A stretch of 9,952 nucleotides of DNA, from the NCBI GenBank assembly GCA_014380205.1, contig JACMKH010000286.1:1-9952 (forward strand), given 5' to 3'. Below, in pieces: positions 4,771 through 9,952 of this stretch. The first letter of the stretch is position 1, and each line of letters starts with the position of its first letter. The notes under the pieces are model-generated. The model ran no database searches. It worked only from the letters and a program-made list of their open reading frames with translations, and was not told the origin of the DNA. The translations under genes and the position numbers were made by a program. The DNA comes from Sphingomonadaceae bacterium. GTDB taxonomy: Bacteria > Pseudomonadota > Alphaproteobacteria > Sphingomonadales > Sphingomonadaceae.

Positions 4771-6477
4771 TCAGACGAAGCTGTCGGGCACCCACCAGTG
4801 CGGAACGCCGAAGCGCGCCGCGCGGCTGCGCTGGTACGGGACCACGAAGCCGCGCCGGTCGTCGGGCTCGGCGGTGCGGTTAAATTCGGCGGCGCTCCGC
4901 CAATCGGCCAGCGTCGCTGATCCGTCGAGCTCCCCCGCCGACAGCTGCGACCACAGGTCGTCGCGAAACGCGGCGATCGTCGCGTCCCCGGACCAGATGA
5001 AGCCGAGCTCGGTGTCCCATTGCAGGCTGCGGCCGTTGATGTTGGCCGAGGAGATCAGGCAGGCGTCGTCGTCCGCGATGACTAGCTTGGCGTGGATGTG
5101 GATGAGTCCCGATCCGAACGCGGTGCCGCGACGTCGCGCGAAGCGCCGCTCCGAGCGGCGCACCGCCTCCTGCTTGGCGAGCGTGAACAGCCCGACGCGA
5201 TCGAGCCCGCCCGCGCGCAACAAGCGCGACAGGGCGCGCGCCTGAAGATATTCGCCATGGCGGTGCGCGGGGTTGCCGCCCGCACCCTCGAAAGCGATCT
5301 CCTCGGGCACGTTGGCGACGAGGATGATGATCTCGAGCTCGGGATTGGCGCGCAGCGCCGCGATCAGCCAGTCGGCCGCCTCGATTGCGCGAAAGAACTG
5401 CGTCTCGATATAGAGCCTGCGCCGCGCCGCGCCGAACAGCCGCCGATAGGCCTCCCTGAGCTCGCGGATGTCGGGGATCGGCCCGAAGGCGAAAGCGCGG
5501 GCGGACGCGCGCGACAAGGTGCGCGCAAGCTGGACGGTCGCGCCGCCCGCGGCGGGCGCGTCGGCGATCGCGGCCTCATCGGCCGCTTCGAGCGGATCGA
5601 GCGTCAGCTCGCGCGTCGAGCCATCGGTCCATTGTCCGACGATCTCGCGGAAGCGCGGCAGCTCGCGGTTCCACAGCTGCGCGAAATGGCGCGCCGCGTC
5701 GGACGCGACAGGGCCCTCGATCAGGGCCGAGATGTCGTGCCAGGTCCTGTCGGCGCGCTGGTCGTGATCGGCGTCGTCAAAGCGACGCTCGTTGATGTCG
5801 AGCCCGCCCACGAACGCTTTAGACGCGTCGACGATCGCGCATTTCTGGTGGTAGGTGGCGGGCCACAGCCGCGGCGGGGGCCCCGGCCGCCAGCGGTGCG
5901 GGCGATCCTCCTCCCAATGCAGATAGCGCCAGATGCCGGGCCGCGCGGCGATCGGATCGTCCTCGTCGGTGATCGTGTCGATCAGCTCCGTGACCAGCCG
6001 GCGGATGCGGAAGCGCAATCCGACGCGGAGCAGCTGCCGCCAGCCCCAGCCGACCTCGCCCTCATGTTGAATGACCATCATCTGGAAGCGCTTGCGCTCG
6101 GCCTCGGGCAGCCCGGCGAAGCGTTTCTGAAGTGCGTTGAAGCTGCTCCACGACCCGGCATGAAGCGCGTGCGCCATTACCGGCTCGAAATCGGTGAGCA
6201 GCACGCGCACCCCGACGCCGCGGTGCGCGCAATGCTCGATCAGATCGAGCCATGTCCCGAGGCCGAGCGCGCGCGCCTCATCCGAGCGCAGCCGGGTCAG
6301 CGGATCGAATATCCGGAAGGCCAGCCACACGCTGCGCTCGGCATCGAGCATCGCGCGTTCGAGCGCGGGGTACATCTCCGCCGCCTCGATCAGTGGGGTG
6401 ACCTTGCACCCTTCGCGTGGCGGATAAGGCGCCGCGCCGCCCTCCTCGGCCTCGAGGACCAGCGCTGCCGCGTTCAC
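4771..6477 (-). CDS. Phospholipase D-family protein with two HKD motifs
   Basis: A 568-residue protein with the two-domain PLD architecture. HKD motif 1: 'YHQKCAIVDASKAFVGGLDI' (H210, K212, D217). HKD motif 2: 'IHAKLVIADDDACLISSANI' followed by NGRS (H462, K464, D469). The two His residues act together in phosphodiester cleavage or transfer in this superfamily (phospholipase D, cardiolipin synthase, PS synthase). No signal peptide or membrane helix is apparent, so a cytoplasmic or peripheral enzyme is likely; the substrate cannot be told from sequence. The spacing and length resemble large PLD-like phosphatidyltransferases rather than short endonucleases. I chose the GTG at 6477 because it forms a GTGA overlap with the tatC stop, indicating translational coupling. 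An ATG at 6555 lies deep inside tatC and is unlikely. It is the last gene of the nagZ-scp-tat run and ends at a convergent terminator. Confidence 0.87.
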   Translation of the reverse strand: MNAAALVLEAEEGGAAPYPPREGCKVTPLIEAAEMYPALERAMLDAERSVWLAFRIFDPLTRLRSDEARALGLGTWLDLIEHCAHRGVGVRVLLTDFEPVMAHALHAGSWSSFNALQKRFAGLPEAERKRFQMMVIQHEGEVGWGWRQLLRVGLRFRIRRLVTELIDTITDEDDPIAARPGIWRYLHWEEDRPHRWRPGPPPRLWPATYHQKCAIVDASKAFVGGLDINERRFDDADHDQRADRTWHDISALIEGPVASDAARHFAQLWNRELPRFREIVGQWTDGSTRELTLDPLEAADEAAIADAPAAGGATVQLARTLSRASARAFAFGPIPDIRELREAYRRLFGAARRRLYIETQFFRAIEAADWLIAALRANPELEIIILVANVPEEIAFEGAGGNPAHRHGEYLQARALSRLLRAGGLDRVGLFTLAKQEAVRRSERRFARRRGTAFGSGLIHIHAKLVIADDDACLISSANINGRSLQWDTELGFIWSGDATIAAFRDDLWSQLSAGELDGSATLADWRSAAEFNRTAEPDDRRGFVVPYQRSRAARFGVPHWWVPDSFV

Positions 6478-7253
6478 GCCTCGCTCGGCTTTCCAGGCTT
6501 CTTTCGCCGCTCGCCGAACCAGAGGATCACCATCGTGATCTCGTAGAGCATCCACAGCGGGATCGCGAGCATCAGCTGCGAGACCACGTCGGGCGGTGTG
6601 AACACCGCAGCGACGATGAACGCGCCGACGATCGCGTAGCGCCGCGCGCCGACGAGCTGTTTGCGCGAGACGATCCCCGCGCGCTCGAGCAGCAGCAGCA
6701 GCACGGGGAGCAGGAACGAGATTCCAAAGGCGAGGATGAACTGCATCACCAGCGTGAGATAGTCGTTCACCGCGGGCAGGGCCTCTTGCGACATCCCGCC
6801 GACATTGCCCTGGAAGCTAAGGAACCAGTGGAAGGCGGTCGGCATCACGACATAATAGGCGAGCGCCGCGCCCGTCGTGAACAGCAGCGGCGTCGCGAGC
6901 AGGAAGGGAAGGAAGGCGTGCTTTTCGTTCTTGTAGAGCCCCGGCGCGACGAACATCCAGAGCTGCGTCGCGATGATCGGGAAGGCTATCACGAACGCGC
7001 CGAAGATCGCGACCTTCACCTCGACGAAGAAAGCCTCGTAGAGCCGCGTGTAGATCATCCGCCCCTCGCCCTCGGGAAAGGCGCGGACCAGCGGCTGGAC
7101 GAGGAAGCTGAACAGCTCGCTCGCGAAATAGAGGCACACGCCGAAGCACAGCGCGAGCGCGACCACGCACCAGAGCAGCCGGTTGCGGAGCTCGATCAGG
7201 TGATCGAGCAGCGGCGCGGTGCTCTTGTCGACCTCGGCCGCCTCCTCGCTCAT
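6474..7253 (-). CDS. tatC: Sec-independent protein translocase subunit TatC
   Basis: A 259-residue polytopic membrane protein, normal length for TatC, with about six hydrophobic spans. Diagnostic features: the N-terminal '[14 protein letters not shown]' (signal-peptide twin-Arg contact region), '[20 protein letters not shown]' with the conserved Phe-Pro and Glu, and '[20 protein letters not shown]' near the end. TatC recognises twin-arginine signal peptides and, with TatA and TatB, exports folded proteins across the inner membrane. The ATG overlaps the tatB stop (ATGA, 7253-7250), so the two are translationally coupled. Its own stop overlaps the start of the downstream PLD-family gene. Confidence 0.97.
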   Translation of the reverse strand: MSEEAAEVDKSTAPLLDHLIELRNRLLWCVVALALCFGVCLYFASELFSFLVQPLVRAFPEGEGRMIYTRLYEAFFVEVKVAIFGAFVIAFPIIATQLWMFVAPGLYKNEKHAFLPFLLATPLLFTTGAALAYYVVMPTAFHWFLSFQGNVGGMSQEALPAVNDYLTLVMQFILAFGISFLLPVLLLLLERAGIVSRKQLVGARRYAIVGAFIVAAVFTPPDVVSQLMLAIPLWMLYEITMVILWFGERRKKPGKPSEA

Positions 7254-7672
7254 CGCACGGGGCCCTTGACGTCGGTCGCGGGGCCGAAGGAGAAATCGGG
7301 CTCGGCGGAGTCAGGAGGCATCCCCGCCGCGGGCTTGGCGGGCGTGGGCTTGGCCGGGGCCGGCTTATCGATGACGGGCTTGTCGATGACGGGCTTGTCG
7401 GCGACCGGCGGCGCGGCGGGCGCGTCGGCGACGGGCGCGGGATGCTCCCGCATGATCCGGTCGTTCTCGGCCGCCCATTTCTTCTGCTCTTCGGCAAGAT
7501 CGGCCTCGCGCATCATCGCATCGAGCCCGATGCGGAAATGCTTGGTCGTCGCGCGCGCCTTGCCGACCCAGTTGCCCACCGTGCGCATCACGCGCGGCAG
7601 ATCGCGCGGCCCGATCACAAGCAGCGCGACGATCGCGATTAGCAACAGCTCGGTTGCCCCGATGTCGAACAT
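7250..7672 (-). CDS. tatB: Sec-independent protein translocase subunit TatB
   Basis: A 140-residue protein with the TatB pattern: an N-terminal helix '[20 protein letters not shown]' followed by '[20 protein letters not shown]' (Gly-Pro hinge and amphipathic helix), then a charged region and a long Pro/Ala/Lys-rich tail. TatB works with TatC as the receptor for twin-Arg signal peptides. The tail includes a tandem [10 protein letters not shown] repeat and further [12 protein letters not shown] units, consistent with a flexible cytoplasmic extension. The start codon follows a weak ribosome site (GGGA about 12 nt upstream). A 118-bp gap with a palindromic element separates it from tatA. Confidence 0.95.
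   Translation of the reverse strand: MFDIGATELLLIAIVALLVIGPRDLPRVMRTVGNWVGKARATTKHFRIGLDAMMREADLAEEQKKWAAENDRIMREHPAPVADAPAAPPVADKPVIDKPVIDKPAPAKPTPAKPAAGMPPDSAEPDFSFGPATDVKGPVR
7368..7397 (-). repeat. 15-bp tandem duplication inside tatB
   Basis: TCGATGACGGGCTTG occurs twice head to tail (7368-7382 and 7383-7397), in frame, and codes for the [10 protein letters not shown] repeat in the TatB tail. The exact DNA identity suggests a recent slippage duplication without frame loss. Confidence 0.8.
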
Positions 7673-7710
7673 CAGCCGCGGATTCCCTTCGAATTGGCAA
7701 GCTTCCGCTC

Positions 7711-7775
7711 ACCCCCGGGACTTTATCCGGGGTTGTCGAAGTGCCGGGGATGACCCTTCGACAGGCTCAGCGTGA
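7711..7775. repeat. Palindromic intergenic repeat-like element between tatA and tatB
   Basis: Two inverted repeats lie side by side: ACCCCCGG (7711-7718) with CCGGGGT (7727-7733), one bulge, and TGTCGAAG (7734-7741) with CTTCGACA (7756-7763), 8 bp perfect around a 14-nt loop. They are followed by GGCTCAGCGTGAG. The phrase CTTCGACAGGCTCAG is, from memory, a common dispersed intergenic repeat in sphingomonad genomes. Copy number cannot be judged from one window. In an mRNA it could fold into stable stems that set the tatA to tatB ratio. Confidence 0.5.
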
Positions 7776-7790
7776 GAGGACGCTGGACGA

Positions 7791-8039
7791 TCAGCCCGCG
7801 GGGCGATCCTCGCGGATGGGCTCGGCGACCGGATCGGCCGAGGTGGTCGGCGCGCTGGTGATTCGCGGCGGCTCGGCCGGGCGGGTCGCCGGATCGTTCT
7901 CATCCTCCTTGAGGCCCTTGCGGAAGCTCGTGATGCCCTTGGCGAGATCGCCCATCACGTCCGAAATCCGCCCCTTGCCGAACAGCAGCAGAACGACGAC
8001 GCCGACGATAACCCAATGCCAGATACTCAGACCGCCCAT
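7791..8039 (-). CDS. tatA: Sec-independent protein translocase subunit TatA
   Basis: An 82-residue protein: N-terminal membrane helix '[20 protein letters not shown]', then '[19 protein letters not shown]' with the FGKGR/Gly-Lys hinge and amphipathic helix typical of TatA, ending in an acidic/Pro-rich tail. TatA oligomers form the translocation pathway once the TatBC-substrate complex recruits them. A strong AGGAG lies 7 nt before the ATG, in keeping with the need for more TatA than TatB or TatC. It lies 28 bp after scpB and precedes tatB. It is distinguished from TatB by FGKGR in place of GPRDLP. Confidence 0.95.
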   Translation of the reverse strand: MGGLSIWHWVIVGVVVLLLFGKGRISDVMGDLAKGITSFRKGLKEDENDPATRPAEPPRITSAPTTSADPVAEPIREDRPAG

Positions 8040-8067
8040 GACACTTCTCCTTGGCTGCGCGGCCTAG

Positions 8068-8649
8068 TTAGACATCCTGGTCTTCGCTTTCCACCTCGAG
8101 GGTCTCGAGGATGGCGTCGACAGGATCGAGCAGCCCGGCAGCCTTGAGATCGTCAAGACCGGGTAGGTCGCGACGGCTCTCTAGACCAAAGTGCGCGAGA
8201 AATACAGCGGTAGTTGCATAGGTCAGCGGACGCCCCGGCGCCTCGCGGCGGCCGGCGGGGCGCACCCAGCCCGCCTCCATCAGGACGTCGAGCGTTCCCT
8301 TCGAGATCTGCACCCCGCGGATCGCCTCGATCTCGGCGCGGCTGACGGGCTCGTGATAGGCGATGATCGCGAGCGTCTCGACCGCCGCGCGGCTCAGCTT
8401 GCGGGGGCTTTCGCGCTCGCGGCGGAGCAGGTGCGCGAGATCGGGCGCGGTCTGGAAATGCCATTTGCCGCCGCGCTCGACCGGGCCGACGCCGCGCCCC
8501 GCATAATCGGCCTGGAGGCGGTCGAGCGCGTCGGCGACATCGACGCCTTCGCCGACGACATCGGCGATCTCGGCGCGCGACAGCGGCTCCTCCGACGCGA
8601 ACAGCGCCGCCTCGACCGCGCGGGCGTCTTCATCGGGCTCGCGCATCAT
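8068..8649 (-). CDS. scpB: Segregation and condensation protein ScpB
   Basis: A 193-residue protein with the tandem winged-helix architecture of ScpB: 'AVEAALFASEEPLSRAEIAD' near the start and 'LSRAAVETLAIIAYHEPVSR' followed by 'AEIEAIRGVQ' in the second wing, the most conserved ScpB segment. It then has 'GRPLTYATTAVFLAHFGLES', another family hallmark. ScpB dimers bind ScpA to form the regulatory subcomplex of the SMC condensin. The ATG at 8649 overlaps the scpA stop (ATGA); a second in-frame ATG follows directly. The same frame stays open far upstream (to 9519) opposite scpA, but that extension is Arg/Ala noise, not protein. Confidence 0.95.
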   Translation of the reverse strand: MMREPDEDARAVEAALFASEEPLSRAEIADVVGEGVDVADALDRLQADYAGRGVGPVERGGKWHFQTAPDLAHLLRRERESPRKLSRAAVETLAIIAYHEPVSRAEIEAIRGVQISKGTLDVLMEAGWVRPAGRREAPGRPLTYATTAVFLAHFGLESRRDLPGLDDLKAAGLLDPVDAILETLEVESEDQDV

Positions 8650-9410
8650 GCCGCGCGCACCATCAGCGGCGCGAAAGCGCCCTCCTGCTCGATCTCGATC
8701 CGCCCCGTGCGCGCGAGCTCGAGCATCGCGACGAAGCTCGAGGCGAGCGCCGAGCGGCGATAGGCGGGATCGGGCGTTTCGGGCAGAAAGGCCTCGAGCG
8801 CGGTCCAGTCGAGCCGCTCGCCGAGCATCCGCTCGACGCGCGTCAGTGCTTCGTCGAGCGTCATCACCGGGCGCAGCCGGACGATATGCATCGCGGGCTC
8901 GGCGCGTGCGCGGAGCGCGCCATACGCCGCGATCAGATCGAACAGCTCGGCGTCCCACAAGGCCTTGCGGACGATCCGAAGTCCCTCGGGCGCGCCGCGC
9001 GCGAACACGTCGCGTCCGATCCGGTCGCGCGCCATCAGCCGCGCGCCCGCCTCGCGCATCGCGTTGAGACGCTGGAGTCGCAGCTGGAGGCGGAGTGCGA
9101 GCAGTTCGGCGCTCGGGTCCTCGGTCTCCTCGCGCGGCAGCAGCAGGCACGATTTGAGATAGGCGAGCCACGCCGCCATCACGAGATAATCGGCGGCGAT
9201 CTCGAGCTTGAGCGCGCGCGCATCGGCGATGAAGACGAGATATTGCTCGACCAGCGCGAGGATCGAGATCTCGCGCAGGTCGACCTTCTGTGTGCGCGCG
9301 AGGCTTAGCAGCAGGTCGAGCGGCCCCTCCCATCCGTCGAGCTCGAGCGTCAGCGTCTCGGGGGAGGGGACCTCCGGAATCATCTCGAAATCGTCGAGGG
9401 CGTCGCTCAT
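8646..9410 (-). CDS. scpA: Segregation and condensation protein ScpA (kleisin)
   Basis: A 254-residue protein with the kleisin pattern: N-terminal 'LELDGWEGPLDLLLSLARTQ' followed by 'KVDLREISILALVEQYLVFI', the SMC-head-contacting region, then 'EIAADYLVMAAWLAYLKSCL' and 'LLPREE'. The C-terminal winged helix includes 'ALASSFVAMLELARTGRIEI' and 'EQEGAFAPLMV'. ScpA bridges the SMC heads and recruits ScpB for chromosome condensation and segregation. The ATG overlaps the nagZ stop (ATGA, 9410-9407) and its stop overlaps the scpB start, so the three are translationally coupled. Confidence 0.96.
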   Translation of the reverse strand: MSDALDDFEMIPEVPSPETLTLELDGWEGPLDLLLSLARTQKVDLREISILALVEQYLVFIADARALKLEIAADYLVMAAWLAYLKSCLLLPREETEDPSAELLALRLQLRLQRLNAMREAGARLMARDRIGRDVFARGAPEGLRIVRKALWDAELFDLIAAYGALRARAEPAMHIVRLRPVMTLDEALTRVERMLGERLDWTALEAFLPETPDPAYRRSALASSFVAMLELARTGRIEIEQEGAFAPLMVRAA

Positions 9411-9952
9411 GCGTAAGCCAGCAGCCGGTCGCGCTTGTCGACCAGCGCGGCGAGATCGGCGTCGGCGGCCGGGTCGCCGCCGCGCGCCATCGCGCGATCA
9501 AGCCGCGCGCGCGACACATCCGCGATATCGTCGAGCCGCTCGCACGTTCGCTTCATCTCGTCGAACCGTCCCCAGCAGTTGAGCGCCACGTCGCACCCCG
9601 CCGCGACCGCCGCGGCGGCGAGATCGGCGCGATCGCCTTCGAGCGCTTTCATGTCGAGATCGTCGGTCATCAGCAACCCGTCGAAGCCGATCCGCCCGCG
9701 GATGATTTCGGAGATCACGACCGGCGAGAGTGTCGCCGGCCGTTCGGCGTCCCACGCCTCATAGACGATGTGCGCGGTCATGCCCATCGGCGCGTCGGCG
9801 AGCTTCGCGAAGGGCGCGATGTCGCGCTCGAGCTCTTCCTCGCTCGCGACGATGCGCGGGAGCTTGTGGTGCGTGTCGACAGTGGCGCGGCCGTGCCCTG
9901 GCATGTGCTTGATCACGCCGGCGACGCCCGCCTCGGCCATGCCGTCGAGCAC
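9407..9952 (-). CDS. nagZ: Beta-N-acetylhexosaminidase NagZ, C-terminal part (partial)
   Basis: The last 181 codons or so are present; the gene enters from the right edge, so the GTG at 9952 is an internal Val codon rather than a start. Glycoside hydrolase family 3 NagZ hallmarks: 'VIKHMPGHGRATVDTHHKLP', holding the KH.PGHG substrate-binding motif and the Asp-Thr-His segment that supplies the general acid/base, and 'GLLMTDDLDMKAL', carrying the nucleophilic Asp. NagZ removes N-acetylglucosamine from anhydro-muropeptides during peptidoglycan recycling in the cytoplasm. It is the first visible gene of the minus-strand nagZ-scp-tat run; the operon promoter lies outside the window. Confidence 0.93.
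   Translation of the reverse strand: MLDGMAEAGVAGVIKHMPGHGRATVDTHHKLPRIVASEEELERDIAPFAKLADAPMGMTAHIVYEAWDAERPATLSPVVISEIIRGRIGFDGLLMTDDLDMKALEGDRADLAAAAVAAGCDVALNCWGRFDEMKRTCERLDDIADVSRARLDRAMARGGDPAADADLAALVDKRDRLLAYA

Noticed and set aside
5092..6546. 484-codon open frame on the plus strand
   Set aside because: It lies opposite the PLD-family gene, which has intact HKD motifs. The product is Arg/Ala/Asp-rich noise typical of an antisense frame in high-GC DNA.
6417..7775. 452-codon open frame on the plus strand
   Set aside because: Antisense to tatC and tatB, both unmistakable; the product is His/Arg/Glu-rich low-complexity sequence.
8650..9519. N-terminal extension of the scpB frame that would make a 483-residue protein
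   Set aside because: The extension overlaps scpA in another frame and is Arg/Ala-rich without motifs. ScpB homologues are about 190 residues long and the ATGA overlap at 8649 is a natural start.
1..9952. CRISPR arrays, tRNA or rRNA genes, insertion sequences, phage or toxin-antitoxin genes
   Set aside because: No spaced repeats, cloverleaf sequences, terminal inverted repeats with a transposase, or related coding regions were seen on either strand.

Overview
The window is high-GC alphaproteobacterial DNA and almost certainly comes from a sphingomonad (Sphingomonas or a close relative). The evidence is the gene content and order: an ecfG / phyR / nepR / phyP general stress response (GSR) locus, followed by a nagZ-scpA-scpB-tatA-tatB-tatC run, with dense GC-rich codon use throughout. 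No tRNA, rRNA, insertion sequence, CRISPR or phage gene was seen. This is a core chromosomal region rather than an island.

Region 1 (1-2263, mostly minus strand) holds the 5' part of glnE, then ecfG, a 46-residue single-span membrane protein and phyR. A perfect EcfG-type promoter (GGAAC-N17-GTT) lies between phyR and the small membrane gene, pointing into the small gene and ecfG, so the sigma factor probably drives its own operon. Facing ecfG tail to tail is a short plus-strand ORF (349-531) whose C-terminal part resembles the NepR anti-sigma core. It is a possible second NepR.

Region 2 (2264-4327, plus strand) holds nepR and a membrane histidine-kinase-like gene matching PhyP. They are divergent from phyR and preceded by a second EcfG-type promoter. 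PhyP keeps the HisKA_2 phospho-acceptor histidine, but its ATPase part has lost the N-box asparagine and shows no clear G boxes. That fits a PhyR phosphatase rather than a kinase. Expected circuit: PhyP keeps PhyR unphosphorylated; under stress PhyR~P binds NepR; freed EcfG transcribes its own operon, nepR-phyP and stress genes.

Region 3 (4328-4770, plus strand) has a third perfect EcfG-type promoter. It is followed at once by two hairpins that both show the same GCCCCCCCG loop, the second being a classic intrinsic terminator with a U-run. I read this as an unannotated GSR-controlled small RNA of about 100 nt, comparable in design to Caulobacter GsrN. After it comes a near-perfect fourth EcfG-type promoter and an entericidin-like lipoprotein gene closed by a convergent terminator.

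Region 4 (4771-9952, minus strand) reads nagZ (partial) - scpA - scpB - tatA - tatB - tatC - phospholipase-D-family gene, mostly joined by 4-bp ATGA/GTGA stop-start overlaps. It combines peptidoglycan recycling, chromosome condensation (the ScpAB kleisin complex), twin-arginine export and a two-HKD PLD enzyme. The only sizeable gap (tatB-tatA, 118 bp) carries a palindromic repeat-like element.
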